DNA of 64,000 nt from Helicobacter saguini (GCF_000762875.2 NZ_JRMP02000013.1:1-64000); one strand, 5' to 3'; counted from the first letter of the stretch, positions 37,799 through 48,555 are shown. Program-made: numbers and translations. Notes: generated by a model from the sequence alone, not told the origin.

Positions 37799-40696
37799 CT
37801 ACAACACGCGTTGTTTTTCAATTTCTTTGTAGATTTCTAGCTCATCGCCTGGGGCGATGTCATTATAGTTTTCTAGCATTATGCCGCACTCAAAGCCTTT
37901 TGCCACTTCTTTTACATCATCTTTGAATCTTTTTAGACTAGCGATTTTCCCACTCCAAGTAACTACGCCATTACGCAATACTCGCACATTTAGATTTCGC
38001 TCCACCTTGCCATCGATTACCATACATCCTGCGATTGTCCCTAACTTTGCTACGTTGAAAATCTCTCGCACAGAAGCAATTCCTACCACTTCTTCTTCTA
38101 AAATAGGCGACATTAGACCACTTAAAAGTGCTTTCATATCATCGATTAAGTCATAGATTACGCTGTAGCTTTTAATTGTGATACCTAAATCTTTTGCTAG
38201 ATTTTTGATTTCACTTGTAGGACGCACATTAAAGCCTAGCACAATGCAGTTGCTTGACGCATTTGCTAAGTCAATATCACTTTGTGTTATGCCGCCGATT
38301 CCATAGCTTATCACATTGATTTCTACTTCTTGATTGTTTAAAGATTCTAAGCTAGATTTAATCGCCTCAAGGCTGCCTTGCGTATCAGCACGCAAAATAA
38401 CAGGGAGCGTTTTAATCTGCCCTTTGGCGACCATACTTGATAATTCATCAAATGTAACTTTCGTGCTTTTGCTAAGCTGCTTTTGGCGTAAATATGCCGC
38501 GCGTTTGTTAGCGATTTCACGCGCTATCGTATCATTTTCTACCACTTGTAGTAACGCCCCGGCTAAGGGAACTTCGCTTAAGCCTGTGATTTGCGCTACC
38601 CAGCTAGGGGTTAGTTTATCAATATTTTTGCCTGTATCGTCTTTCAAAGTCCTAACTTTTCCATACGCCGTGTCTGCAACGATGCTCTGCCCTATTTGGA
38701 GTGTGCCTTGCCGCACGATAATTGTAGCAACTGAGCCTTTGCCTACTTGCTGGCTACCCTCTAACACTACCGCTTTTGGCGTTGCCTTTTGACTTGCTTT
38801 TAAATCTAGAATCTCTGCTTGTATTAATATCGTCTCTAGCAAAACATCCACGCCCTCGCCTGTTTTCGCGGATATGGGGATAAACTCATAGCTTCCCCCC
38901 CACTCCATAGGTGTAAAGCCTAGCTCGGCGCACTCGGCTTTCAACTTATCCGGGTTTGCGCCCTCTTTATCCATTTTATTCATAGCGATTATAATCTGCA
39001 CGTTTGCGGACTTTGCGTGATTTAGCGCTTCTATACTTTGCTGTTTTACGCCATCATCAGCGGCAATTACGATAATGGCAATATCTGTTACTTGCGCACC
39101 ACGGCTTCGCATTTGTGCGAATGCTTCATGTCCTGGTGTGTCAATGAAACTTATCCATTTCCCATTTTTTTGCACCATATATGCGCCGATATGCTGCGTT
39201 ATCCCACCTGCTTCGCCACTTGCTACACGCGAATTGCGAATATAATCTAGCAAACTTGTCTTACCATGGTCTACATGCCCCATAATTGTAACAACCGGCG
39301 GTCGCTCTACTAAATCAGATTCTATAACTTCCTCTTCTTGCTCACTTAGCTCCGCATTTGCCTGAATGCTAACATCGATATTATACTCACTAGCCAAAAT
39401 CTCAATCGTGTCTTTATCTAAAAAGTCATTTTTTAGCATTTTTACGCCAAGCATAAAAAGCTTCCCTAGCACATTTCCTAGCTCTAAATTCGCCCTTTCG
39501 GCAAATTCATACACGCGAATTTCTTCAGGCAAAACTAAAGAAGTTACCACTTCGCTATTTTCCTTATTATTTCTAAACTTATTTTTTTTACCCTTGCCCT
39601 TGCTAGGACGGGCAATCGAGCCTTCTTTCATCCATGGGCTATAGCGATTTACCTTTATTTTATCATTTAGCTCTGCCTTTTTAGCGCGCTCATCATCATA
39701 GCTCTCGGTAGGGATTTCAAAGGCATCAATTAGCATAATCTCATCTTGCTCATCATCATACTCGCTAATGCGAATTTCACGTTCCATCTCAATAATATGC
39801 GCGTGGCTTTGCTTTTTTTCTTTAGGTTTATCTTTTTTTTTAGCTTTTTTCTCTCTTAATTCAGTATTTTTAAGATTGTCTAGAATCTTTTTGCTATCTT
39901 GCTTTTTATCGCTGCTTGATTCTATCTTTGGCGGTTCTTTTTCATTTTTGCTAATCACTCTAAAGCCGCTAAATTTTGTTTTTTGACTTTTGGCTAGATT
40001 TGGGTCAAAGCCCTTTGGTTCAAAGCCCTTTGGTTCATCTAAGCTATCAATAGATTCTATAGAATCTACTTTTGACGCAATTTCTTTTGGGATAGAATCT
40101 TCTTTTGGTTTAGTAACTTTTGGTGTGGTTTCTTTTGACGCAGTTTCTTTTGGCGTAGAATCTTTTTTTAGATTTTCTTTAGATTCTTTAGATTCTATAG
40201 AATCTTTTTTCTTAGATTCTATCTTTACAGGCTTTTTATCTTCCGCCCCGCGTGAGATTATTTTAAATTCTCTTTTAGTTTTTTCAACACTTTCTTTAGA
40301 TTCTATAGAATCTGTTTTTGGCGTTTCTTTTATAGAATCTTCTTTTTTAGATTCTATATTTTCATCTTTTTTCTTTGTAGTTTTTTTAGTTTCTTTTGGT
40401 GTTTCTTTTACGCTTTCTTTTGGTGTTTCTTTTGCAGAATCTTTAGATTCTTTAGAATCTTTAGCACTTTCTTTTGGCGCGCTTTTTTTAGTGGCTTTTT
40501 TCTCTTTTGCTTCTAGCTTTTTGCGAATAGATTCTGGCATTACGCCACTTAGGACATATTCACTTAGAATCTCGGCTTCCTCATCGCTTACCTTGCTATT
40601 TACAGCGGTGACTTTGAATCCTAGCTCTTTTGCTTTTTTTAGGACATCAGTATTTTGTTTTGCGGTGTATTGCGCTACTTCTATAATTGTTGGCAT
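37799..40696 (-). CDS. infB: Translation initiation factor IF-2
   Basis: 965 aa. N-terminal IF2_N-like domain (residues ~1-60); a long low-complexity linker with Lys, Glu, Asp-Ser and Ser-rich stretches (~65-330); a second IF2_N copy (~385-435); then the GTPase: GHVDHGKTS (~471), [12 protein letters not shown]; then domains II-IV ending in [15 protein letters not shown]-2 linkers vary in bacteria, so its low complexity is less surprising than in RecN or MnmG, but the same octamers built it. Overlaps ylxR by 16 bases. In H. pylori rbfA follows; here it does not. Confidence 0.96.
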   Translation of the reverse strand: MPTIIEVAQYTAKQNTDVLKKAKELGFKVTAVNSKVSDEEAEILSEYVLSGVMPESIRKKLEAKEKKATKKSAPKESAKDSKESKDSAKETPKESVKETPKETKKTTKKKDENIESKKEDSIKETPKTDSIESKESVEKTKREFKIISRGAEDKKPVKIESKKKDSIESKESKENLKKDSTPKETASKETTPKVTKPKEDSIPKEIASKVDSIESIDSLDEPKGFEPKGFDPNLAKSQKTKFSGFRVISKNEKEPPKIESSSDKKQDSKKILDNLKNTELREKKAKKKDKPKEKKQSHAHIIEMEREIRISEYDDEQDEIMLIDAFEIPTESYDDERAKKAELNDKIKVNRYSPWMKEGSIARPSKGKGKKNKFRNNKENSEVVTSLVLPEEIRVYEFAERANLELGNVLGKLFMLGVKMLKNDFLDKDTIEILASEYNIDVSIQANAELSEQEEEVIESDLVERPPVVTIMGHVDHGKTSLLDYIRNSRVASGEAGGITQHIGAYMVQKNGKWISFIDTPGHEAFAQMRSRGAQVTDIAIIVIAADDGVKQQSIEALNHAKSANVQIIIAMNKMDKEGANPDKLKAECAELGFTPMEWGGSYEFIPISAKTGEGVDVLLETILIQAEILDLKASQKATPKAVVLEGSQQVGKGSVATIIVRQGTLQIGQSIVADTAYGKVRTLKDDTGKNIDKLTPSWVAQITGLSEVPLAGALLQVVENDTIAREIANKRAAYLRQKQLSKSTKVTFDELSSMVAKGQIKTLPVILRADTQGSLEAIKSSLESLNNQEVEINVISYGIGGITQSDIDLANASSNCIVLGFNVRPTSEIKNLAKDLGITIKSYSVIYDLIDDMKALLSGLMSPILEEEVVGIASVREIFNVAKLGTIAGCMVIDGKVERNLNVRVLRNGVVTWSGKIASLKRFKDDVKEVAKGFECGIMLENYNDIAPGDELEIYKEIEKQRVL

Positions 40697-40941
40697 ATTT
40701 CTCTTATCTCCTTAAGTTGTTCGCTTACATCATTGCTTTTTGCTATTTTTTTTAGACTTTTTAGACTATTATCGCTATTTAGACATTCTTTACATAAATA
40801 AAAGCTCCTACCAAATCCATTATATAATCGTATTTTTTTTTCAATTTTTAACCTTATTAAGCTTTTTTGCAATTCTTTTTTGCGACAAGCAATGCAGGTT
40901 CTAATTGCATTTTGACTATAATAGATTCTAATCTTTTTCAA
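40681..40941 (-). CDS. ylxR: YlxR-family (DUF448) RNA-binding-like protein
   Basis: 86 aa, with RTCIACRKKELQKSLIRL at the N-terminus and RSFYLCKECL in the middle, the Cys-containing signature of YlxR. The family sits in nusA-infB operons and is thought to bind RNA or RNase P. It overlaps thrB by 14 bases and infB by 16 bases, so all three are translated from one message. Confidence 0.9.
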   Translation of the reverse strand: MKKIRIYYSQNAIRTCIACRKKELQKSLIRLKIEKKIRLYNGFGRSFYLCKECLNSDNSLKSLKKIAKSNDVSEQLKEIREICQQL

Positions 40942-41899
40942 TTTTTACTCCATCATTGTCAAAATCTAGCGTCAAGATTCTAAAACGTGGAAAACTCTCC
41001 GCCATTTTTTTAGCAAGCCTTTTAGAATCTTCACTATAACAAAGGCTAAAAATGCTACTACCACTCCCAGATAACGTGCTCATTAAAGCCCCATTATTTA
41101 AAGCAAGTTTTTGCACAGAAAATAGCACAGGATAAGTCTCCATACGTGCATTTTCATGCATTTTATCTAGTGAGCTCTCACGCAATAATTCCCACTTTTG
41201 CAAGATAAAAGCAAGGCTTAACATACAAGAGTGCGAAATATTAAAAACGCAATCTTTTGTGCTATAAGTCTTTGGCAAAATTGTGCGAGATTTTTTAGTA
41301 TTCATAGGCTTATTTGGTATTACCATTACGCTTTTTACAACTTTAGGAATGCTTTTTCTAATATAAGTTACCACATCACTTTTAATTAATTTTGGATTTT
41401 TTATAGAATCTTTTTTTATAGAATCTTGTTTAGAATCTTTAGATTCTATAAATTTTTGACTTATCATACTCGCATTAAAGCCGCCAAATGTCGCAGGGGT
41501 AATATTATCAGGATGCTTTTCATATTTTAGTGCAAGATTCAATACTTCATCTTTATTTGGAATTAATTTTGCCATTTTATACGCGGCAAATATCGCGCCC
41601 ACAATCACAGCAGATGAACTTCCCATGCCACGTGACACAGGAATATTATTTTGAAAAGTGAAGCTAAATTGCGAATCGCCACCAAGTGCTTTATAAGTTT
41701 GCATAAAAATTTTCACAAAGGTATTATCCTGCGTAAAATGCGGATTATTCATCCCTTCACCATTGACATTTATATGCTCCTTGCTAGATTCTACAATGCT
41801 AAAATAATTGCGATATGATAAGGAAAGCCCCAAGCTATCAAAGCCCGGACCAAGATTAGCACTTGTAGCTGGCACAGAAAAATTCAAGTAAGTCTCCAT
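40928..41899 (-). CDS. thrB: Homoserine kinase
   Basis: GHMP kinase of 323 aa that phosphorylates homoserine for threonine synthesis. N-terminal NFSVPATSANLGPGFDSLG, ATP loop VSRGMGSSSAVIVGA (~85-98), and C-terminal LSGSGSSIFSL. About 30 residues longer than usual; the excess is a small Asp-Ser/Glu-Ser insert at ~150-170 (KFIESKDSKQDSIKKDSIK). First gene of thrB-ylxR-infB. A minus-strand TATAAT (ATTATA, 41921-41926) lies 22 bases upstream. Confidence 0.93.
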   Translation of the reverse strand: METYLNFSVPATSANLGPGFDSLGLSLSYRNYFSIVESSKEHINVNGEGMNNPHFTQDNTFVKIFMQTYKALGGDSQFSFTFQNNIPVSRGMGSSSAVIVGAIFAAYKMAKLIPNKDEVLNLALKYEKHPDNITPATFGGFNASMISQKFIESKDSKQDSIKKDSIKNPKLIKSDVVTYIRKSIPKVVKSVMVIPNKPMNTKKSRTILPKTYSTKDCVFNISHSCMLSLAFILQKWELLRESSLDKMHENARMETYPVLFSVQKLALNNGALMSTLSGSGSSIFSLCYSEDSKRLAKKMAESFPRFRILTLDFDNDGVKIEKD

Positions 41900-41915
41900 T
41901 AATTAAGTGAAAAAA

Positions 41916-41928
41916 CTCGTATTATAGC
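41916..41928 (-). promoter_or_regulatory. Promoter element of thrB-ylxR-infB
   Basis: CTCGTATTATAGC reads GCTATAATACGAG on the coding strand, with TATAAT as -10. The same 13 bases occur before the PBP1A gene (7791-7803). Confidence 0.5.
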
Positions 41929-41949
41929 GTAAAATCTAGCGTTTTCCTA

Positions 41950-42411
41950 CTATAAATAAAAGAATAACGCAAACACAAATAACGCGATATTAAAAGCGGA
42001 ATAAAACGCCACTCTCACAATAAAGCCCAAAATGATAACTAAGATTTTATACCAGCCGTGTTTTCCGTAGTTTTTCCCCCTTTTTTGCGGTGTATTTAGA
42101 ATCTTGCTAAGTAACGCACACACTAGCATAGTTGCATTTGTCAAAAAGCTTAAAATGACTTGTGCGTTAAGATTTATGGCAAGTAAATTACTATTAACAT
42201 CATCATTTAAAATATATATAAAAGTTATAATACTTGCAATAAACCATGCAAAAAACTTAGGAAAACTATAAACTTTATAATTAAAAAATAACGCATTAAA
42301 TATAATTACTGCAATAAAGATTCCAAACGCTGCAAGAAATCCTAAGAAATCTACCTGCAGCAAATTTGTAATCTCATCAATATCAATAAGCCCTAAATTC
42401 TCTAAATTCAT
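41950..42411 (-). CDS. Conserved small integral membrane protein
   Basis: 153 aa with about four hydrophobic helices (~22-45, ~50-68, ~83-100, ~123-150) and a basic cytoplasmic loop PQKRGKNYGKHGWYK. Function unknown. It lies upstream of thrB on the same strand, the position held by a hypothetical membrane gene in H. pylori as I recall, so synteny supports that it is real. AGAAAGA precedes the ATG. Confidence 0.75.
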   Translation of the reverse strand: MNLENLGLIDIDEITNLLQVDFLGFLAAFGIFIAVIIFNALFFNYKVYSFPKFFAWFIASIITFIYILNDDVNSNLLAINLNAQVILSFLTNATMLVCALLSKILNTPQKRGKNYGKHGWYKILVIILGFIVRVAFYSAFNIALFVFALFFYL

Positions 42412-42624
42412 TCTTTCTTCTTAATTTCAAAGTATTTTGACAACACTAGATTCTATCTTAAAAATGTAAGTTTGCATATATTTGAATGTATTTTAAGAAG
42501 TAGATTCTATAAAAGTATCATTGTGAGTTATAAAACCACTTGTCTAACGAAATAAACATACAATTTAGATTCTGTAAACAAGTCTTAGAATCTAAATGTT
42601 ACAACCCACAAAATTATTGTGTTA

Positions 42625-44067
42625 CTACACCCCAAGGAGTTGTGCGATTCGGTTGCCATAGTTAGAATCTGCCTTTTTAAAATGCTCTATTTGTCGCTTT
42701 ATAATCTCAAGTGGCACGCCCTGCATTGCTTCCTTAATATTTTGACACAAAATCTCTTTTTGAGAATCATTCATCAAACGATACAAATCCCCCGCCTGAC
42801 TATAATAATCTGTATCAGCTCTGTGGTCATATCGCGTCATTTCCGCACCATCTTTCACATATAGCGGCGGCTCGCTAGCGTCCTTAGATTCTATATAACC
42901 ATCAAAATTGCTAGGATTATAGTTGCGTGCCGCACCAAACTCGCCACGCTGCATAAAGCCATCTCTTTGCGTATTTGCCACAGGCGATAAAGGAGCATTC
43001 ACAGGCAGCTGCGTATGATTTACGCCAAGCCTGTATCGCTGCGTATCTCCATAAGCAAAAAGCCGACCCTGCAGGACTTTATCAGGGCTATAGCCTACAC
43101 CTGGCACGATATTTGCGGGGTTAAAGGCGGCTTGCTCGACTTCGGCAAAATAATTTTTAGGATTCTCATTTAGCTCTAAAATCCCAACATCAATAAGCGG
43201 AAAGTCCTTGTGACGCCATATTTTTGTTAAATCAAATGGATTGAAATTTACTTCATTTGCCTGTTTCTCGCTCATTATTTGAATGCAAAATCGCCACTTT
43301 GGAAAATTGCCCTTTTGTATATTTTCAAACAAATCTCTTTGGTGCGACTCCCTATCGTTCGCTATTATCTCGGCGGCTTCTTTATTGCTTAGATTGTGGA
43401 TTCCTTGCATTGATTTAAAGTGGAATTTCACCCAAAATCGCTCATTTTTTGCGTTAATAAAACTATAAGTATGACTGCCAAAGCCGTGCATTTCGCGATA
43501 GCTTCGCGGTATGCCCCTATCACTCATTAAAATTGTGATTTGGTGCAAAGACTCAGGATTTAAGCTCCAAAAATCCCACGCAGCAATGTTATTTCGCAAA
43601 TTTGTGTGTGGGTCGCGTTTTTGCGTATGGATAAAATCTGGGAACTTTATCGCATCGCGAATAAAAAAAACAGGCGTGTTATTACCGACAATATCCCAGT
43701 TTCCCTGCTGCGTGTAAAGCTTTAAGGCAAAACCACGCACATCGCGTTCCGCATCCGCAGCGCCACGCTCTCCCGCAACGGTGGAAAATCGCAAAAACGC
43801 CCTAGTTTTCTTACCAACGTGGGCGAAAATATCCGCCTTGCTATACTTTGTAATATCATGCGTGATTGTGAGATGCCCAAACGCCGCGCTACCCTTCGCA
43901 TGCACGACACGTTCAGGGATACGCTCTCTATCAAAGTGGGCTAGTTTCTCAAGTAGCCAAGTATCCTGCAAAAGCGTAGGACCGCGAGAACCAGCGGTAA
44001 GCGAATTTTGATTATCAGCTATGGGCGTGCCTGTGGCGGTGGTTAGGGTTTTATCTTTCTTACTCAT
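42625..44067 (-). CDS. katA: Catalase, clade 3 heme type
   Basis: Small-subunit heme catalase, 480 aa from the ATG at 44067; a preceding in-frame ATG at 44094 would add nine residues, but AAAGGAAAG sits correctly before 44067. The distal His is in [12 protein letters not shown] (His56), Asn is in VGNNTPVFF (~129), and the proximal heme Tyr is in [13 protein letters not shown] (~338). It removes hydrogen peroxide, mostly in the cytoplasm (Helicobacter KatA is also reported in periplasm). No insert; only one octamer within it. It is divergent from the PstS-like gene across a region with five tandem octamers. Confidence 0.97.
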   Translation of the reverse strand: MSKKDKTLTTATGTPIADNQNSLTAGSRGPTLLQDTWLLEKLAHFDRERIPERVVHAKGSAAFGHLTITHDITKYSKADIFAHVGKKTRAFLRFSTVAGERGAADAERDVRGFALKLYTQQGNWDIVGNNTPVFFIRDAIKFPDFIHTQKRDPHTNLRNNIAAWDFWSLNPESLHQITILMSDRGIPRSYREMHGFGSHTYSFINAKNERFWVKFHFKSMQGIHNLSNKEAAEIIANDRESHQRDLFENIQKGNFPKWRFCIQIMSEKQANEVNFNPFDLTKIWRHKDFPLIDVGILELNENPKNYFAEVEQAAFNPANIVPGVGYSPDKVLQGRLFAYGDTQRYRLGVNHTQLPVNAPLSPVANTQRDGFMQRGEFGAARNYNPSNFDGYIESKDASEPPLYVKDGAEMTRYDHRADTDYYSQAGDLYRLMNDSQKEILCQNIKEAMQGVPLEIIKRQIEHFKKADSNYGNRIAQLLGV

Positions 44068-44402
44068 TTTCTTTCCTTTAAAGTAGATTCTCAAAAAGTT
44101 ATATTTTTGAAGTTTAGATTCTAGAAAATTTTAATTTCTCAAAAACTCTAGATTCTAAAAAAGTTTAGATTCTAAAATTCTTTAGATTCTCAAAAACTTA
44201 TCCTTTTTGATAGATATATTTTAAATAAAATTAGTTAATGGAAAATATTTATTATTTAGAAAAGTATAAAAATTATATATAAAGCTCCAAAATATTACAA
44301 AATATCACATAAAACCTTAAATTTACACAAACTTTACACAAAAAAGATTCTATTTTACACATCGTTTTTACAATTATAGCATTTAAACTTCAAGGAGAAA
44401 TC
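44068..44402. other. 335-base divergent regulatory region between katA and the PstS-like gene
   Basis: Five copies of AGATTCT in the same orientation lie at 44085-44091, 44116-44123, 44150-44157, 44167-44174 and 44184-44190, several followed by CTCAAAAA or CTAAAA. The rest (44200-44400) is extremely AT-rich. AATTATAGCATT about 25 bases before the rightward ATG may hold a -10, and CAAGGAGA is its ribosome site. PerR or Fur sites would be expected here for katA but I cannot point to one. Confidence 0.6.
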
Positions 44403-45230
44403 ATGTTGAAAAAGTATGTTTTAGGAATGATAGCGGGCTTAAGCCTTTGTGCAAATGTTGTGATGGCGGACAAAATCCACCCTATTTCGCGTGAGATGGG
44501 CTCTGGGACTAGGGGCGCATTTACGGAGATTTTCCATATACAAAAGGAGATTCAGGGTAAGAAAGTAGATGGCACGACTGACAAGGCTGAAGTTACGAAC
44601 TCCACTGGCGTTATGATTACGACCGTCTCAAATGATAAGGATGCGATAGGCTACATCTCGCTAGGCTCACTAAAAGATAATGTGAAAGCCGTTAGCATCG
44701 ATGGTGTCGCTCCAAGCGTGGCTAATGTGAATAACAAAACTTACAAAGTTTCGCGTCCTTTCAATGTCGTGGTGAAAGAAGAAAACGCGCTAATCAAGGA
44801 CTTTTTGGACTATGCGGTAAATGCTAAAGATGTCATTGAAAAAGCGGGCTATATCCCAAATAAGCCTGAAAAATACGCTAGTAAAAAGCCTAGCGGAAAG
44901 TTGCGTGTGGTTGGCTCAAGCTCTGTTACGCCTTTGATGCAAAAGCTAGCGGAGAGCTATAAATCTGTGAATCCAAATGCGACTATTGAGATTTCGCAGT
45001 CAGATTCTACAACGGGTGTAAATAGTATCGTTGAGGGCATTGCAGACATCGGTATGGTAAGCCGTGATTTAAAACCAGCCGAGCTTGAAAAAGGTATCAA
45101 AAATCGCGTTTTGGCAATTGATGGCTTAGCAGTAATCGTAAATAAATCAAACCCTGTGAAAAACATAAGCAAAGAGCAAGTGCAAAAGATTTTCAAAGGG
45201 GAAATCACTGATTGGAAAGAAGTGAAGTAA
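44403..45230 (+). CDS. PstS-like periplasmic binding protein with its two halves in swapped order
   Basis: 275 aa with a signal peptide (MLKKYVLGMIAGLSLCANVVMA). In ordinary PstS-type proteins the half beginning GSSSVTPL..AESY and ending IFxGEITDWKEV comes first, followed by the half with ISREMGSGTRGAF, AIGYISLG and a final FLDYA..GYIP. Here the order is reversed: ISREMGSGTRGAFTEIF begins the mature protein, GYIP occurs near residue 155, then GSSSVTPLMQKLAESY, and the protein ends at GEITDWKEVK. This is a circular permutation. I recall the same order in gut Firmicutes proteins, hinting at transfer. Both ligand-binding loops are kept, so phosphate (or similar anion) binding is plausible. No pstCAB genes are nearby. 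Confidence 0.8.
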   Translation: MLKKYVLGMIAGLSLCANVVMADKIHPISREMGSGTRGAFTEIFHIQKEIQGKKVDGTTDKAEVTNSTGVMITTVSNDKDAIGYISLGSLKDNVKAVSIDGVAPSVANVNNKTYKVSRPFNVVVKEENALIKDFLDYAVNAKDVIEKAGYIPNKPEKYASKKPSGKLRVVGSSSVTPLMQKLAESYKSVNPNATIEISQSDSTTGVNSIVEGIADIGMVSRDLKPAELEKGIKNRVLAIDGLAVIVNKSNPVKNISKEQVQKIFKGEITDWKEVK

Positions 45231-45238
45231 AAATTTTT

Positions 45239-45264
45239 ATAGAATCTTAAGTTAAAGATTCTAT
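45239..45264 (+). terminator. Hairpin made of two octamers after the PstS-like gene
   Basis: ATAGAATCTT (45239-45248) and AAGATTCTAT (45255-45264) are perfect 10-base inverted arms with a 6-base loop, starting 8 bases after the stop codon. It fits a terminator position, although no strong T-run follows. Confidence 0.5.
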
Positions 45265-45460
45265 GGCTGCATTTATAGAATCTAATTTAGATTCTTATCC
45301 TTAAAAAAATATATGATAAATGGGTGGCTAGGTAATTCTTAGAATCTAATTTTTAAAATCTTTGTCTTTTTACTCCCACTTGCTACCCTTTTATACAATA
45401 AACTTTTTAGATTCTATAAGATTTTATATAAATAATGGTTTTTTAAGCTTGATTTAATTA

Positions 45461-45492
45461 AAAAATAGTAATAATTCTTTAATACTATTTTT
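45461..45492. promoter_or_regulatory. Inverted repeat before the second TonB receptor gene
   Basis: AAAAATAGTA (45461-45470) and TACTATTTTT (45483-45492) are perfect 10-base inverted arms around 12 bases. The right arm abuts the ribosome site GAAAGG. It may be an operator or a 5' leader hairpin. Confidence 0.4.
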
Positions 45493-45791
45493 GAAAGGCT
45501 TAAATATGACTTTTTTACGTAACATTTTTTTGTGTGTTTTTATTAATATGATGTGTATTAATAATGTCTTTGCTACAACGGGATGGGTAAATAGGCTTTT
45601 ACTTGTCCTTTTTATTTTTTTATTTGGGCTTTTTGGGGTTTTAGATTCTAAAGAGAATTTTGGGGTTTTAGATTCTAAATCTAGTTTGGAAGATTCTAAA
45701 GATTCTAAGAATATAGAATCTAAGTTTGCTTTTAGTGATTCTAAAGAAATTATAGAATCTAAACTCGCTTTTTTGGATAAAAAAGATTCTA

Positions 45792-45842
45792 TAGAATCTA
45801 GCCTAACGCCCACTCACCGCCCTACAAGTAAGGAAGATTCTA
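45792..45842. repeat. Composite element (copy C) in the second TonB receptor
   Basis: TAGAATCTA at 45792-45800 and AGATTCTA at 45835-45842 enclose GCCCACTCACCGCCCTAC at 45808-45825; 51 bp in all. Read as ESSLTPTHRPTSKEDS. Confidence 0.7.
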
Positions 45843-45918
45843 TAGAATCTAATTCTATAAACGTCGTTCGCCGCCATTTTAATGATGAGATTCTAATCTT
45901 AGCGGAGAATGAAACTAC

Positions 45919-45972
45919 AGAATCTAACAGCCTATCGCCCACCCACCACCCTACAAATGAAAAAGATTCTAA
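45919..45972. repeat. Composite element (copy D) in the second TonB receptor
   Basis: AGAATCTAA at the left and AGATTCTAA at the right enclose GCCCACCCACCACCCTAC at 45937-45954; 54 bp, the same length as copy A. Read as ESNSLSPTHHPTNEKDSN. Two copies within 130 bases of one gene suggest local duplication or repeated insertion. Confidence 0.7.
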
Positions 45973-48555
45973 CACACAAACGCCCACGACAAGCAAAACA
46001 GATTCTAAAGAAAATATAGAATCTTACAAATTAAATGCCGTGACTACAACGGCGAATAATCCGCTAAAGACTTATCAAAGTAGTAGCGGCGTGGTAGGTA
46101 AAGAGCTTTTAGAATCTAATCCTAGCGGAAATGGCGATATTACAAGCATTCTTAAAATTTTGCCAAATGTGCAATTTGATGCGGCACAAAATAAAAGCAC
46201 CACTCCGGGCGAAATAGACCCCGCTAATATAAGCATTAGCGGTGCGCAGTTTTATCAAAACAACTTTCAACTTGATGGCTTTAATATGAATAATGACTTA
46301 GACCCTGCTGGTGGCACTACAAATAATCAAAATAACTTGCGAGGTGGCAAAAGTCAAGGGCTAAATGTAGATACTTCACTATTAGATTCTATAAATGTGC
46401 AAGATTCTAACATTTCTGCAGCCTATGGTGGCTTTACCGGCGGTGTGGTAGAGGCTAATATTAGAAAACCACGTAGAGATAAAGGGATGCTAGGCTCTTG
46501 GCATAGTAACATAAGCTATCAATTTACAAGTGATAAACTTACAGAATATATTTTACACCCAGATTCTATAGAAGCTATGGCGACAAGTAGTGATGAAAAC
46601 TATCAGCCAAATTTTACAAAGCATTTAGTGCGTGCAAATGTAGAAGGTTATGTGACTAATAATCTAGGCATTGTAGCAAGTTTTACCACGACACAAAGCT
46701 TTATTCCGCTTTTACCCTATTTGGCTACATATTCGCAAGGTGGAGATGATATAACGCAAAAAAGAGAACAAAAGCGTCAAAGTTATAATTACTATATAAA
46801 AGCAAATTATAACCCACTAGAATCTCTTACGATTGAAGCAAATTTAGGTTATATGCCACAATACAATACTTATTTTAATAACACAGCTAGAAATAGCTAT
46901 TATGAAATGCAAAGTGGTGGATGGCAAGCTGGACTTAAAGCTATGTGGGATTCTAGCCTTGGGTTATGGACTAATACTTTAGGATATAATTTTTTAGAAA
47001 ATTCAAGGAGAAGTGATGCAAATTACTTTTATCAATGGAGACGAAGTGCAGAGAAAAACTGGGGTGGCACTTCAAATGCAACTACAGGAGCTGGAATCTT
47101 ATTTGAGGGTGGCTTTGGGAATCTAGACCAAATTCAGCATACGCTAAATTATAAAAGCGACTTTCAACTTAATAGCATAGATATATGGAACACATCTAAT
47201 AAAATACGTGTAGGCTTAGAGCTAGGATATACAAAGGCAACTAGAAATAGACTAAATGACTTAACAGCAGTGCAAGGTAATCCTACTAATATGACAGGAA
47301 ATCAAACCTGTGGTGTGGATAACTTAGGCTTAGATTTATGCTCTATGTCGCCTGTTATAGGTCAAGCAAATAGTGTAGGACAATATGCAAATAGAATCTA
47401 TATATGGAAAGCAGGTCAAAGTGGCTTTAATGTGTTTAATTATGGAATCTATTTAGAAGATGATACAAGGTTTGATTTTGGTAATTTTGGTATGTTGAAT
47501 GCTCGTCTTGGTATTAGACTAGATGGTGATAATTATATGGATAAGGTTACATTTGCTCCTAGATTCTCACTTAATTATGTCGCCCCATGGAGTGATAATT
47601 ATAAAACTACAATAATTTTTGGTGCGAATAGATATTATGACGCAATTTGTTAAGCTATCAATTATACGCATTATCAGCCACAAATAGAGATGAATATAGA
47701 CGCACTATTACTAATGATGTCGTTGGTAATTGGACTTTATATGGACAAGATGTAGCGGGCAATTATAATTTTACTAAACTAAATGTGCCTTATGATGATG
47801 AATTAATGGCTGGAATTACACAGAATCTTTTTATGTTTAGTATGTCTTTAAAATATATTCATAGAGCAGGTAAAGATGGCATTATGCGTGAAAATAGAGG
47901 CACAACACAAAGTGCAGATTATTGGTGGACTAATAATGGTGAATCAAATAGTGATATTGTAAGTTTAAGCATTACAAATGATAGAGTTATTGAAACTTAT
48001 GGAGTGAAACATTACTACCTTTTAGCACTTGATTATACAAATGTAAAGCGAAATTATAATGGTTATACTGATAGCACTTTAGATAATGAGTGGATTAGCT
48101 ATAATGGGGTGCTTATGCGTTATGCTGATAGACCAGCGGATAACTTTATACGACCATTTAGCTTACGTTTTAATACCACTCACACATTTAATATTTGGAG
48201 AACAAGATGGATATGGAATAACTTTTTTAGATTCCGTAGTGGATATGATGCGATGACTACTACTAATACACAAAATCAAGATTCATTTGAAATAGATGGT
48301 GTATTAACCAAAGTAACAACCTATCGACCTTTTAGAATCCAAAATGCGTTTAATTGGGATATGCGAATAGGCTTTGAAATAGATGTGTGGAATAAAAATA
48401 CATTATATGTGAATCTAGATATTTACAATGTGCTAAATAATCAAAATATGGCAGTGTATAATTTTAGCGGAAGTGTAGGCACGACAACATTTGCCGCCGT
48501 GCCAATTTATGAAATAGGATGGCAATTCTGGCTACAAGTGGGGTATAAATTCTAG

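Larger units (their letters stand above)
45506..48555 (+). pseudogene. TonB-dependent receptor, split by a one-base frameshift
   Basis: Together ~1016 codons, paralogous to the receptor at 22207-25149. ATG at 45506 has GAAAGG 7 bases before it. Signal peptide, Asp-Ser/Glu-Ser linker with two composite repeats (~50-170), then LNAVTTTANNPLKTYQSSSG, the plug (NPSGNGDITSILKILPNVQF) and barrel. The first frame stops at 47653 after NRYYDAIC; the second frame takes over at once with LSYQLYALSATNRDEYRR, and ends in FWLQVGYKF. Adding one A in GCAAT at 47643-47646 would give NRYYDANLLSYQLYAL, matching the paralogue's NRYYGRNIFAYAL. No long homopolymer is there, so this is a fixed mutation or a sequencing error. 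Confidence 0.85.

Noticed and set aside
39990-40715. Plus-strand open frame opposite the N-terminus of infB
   Set aside because: Same repeat artefact; infB has clear homology and operon context on the minus strand.
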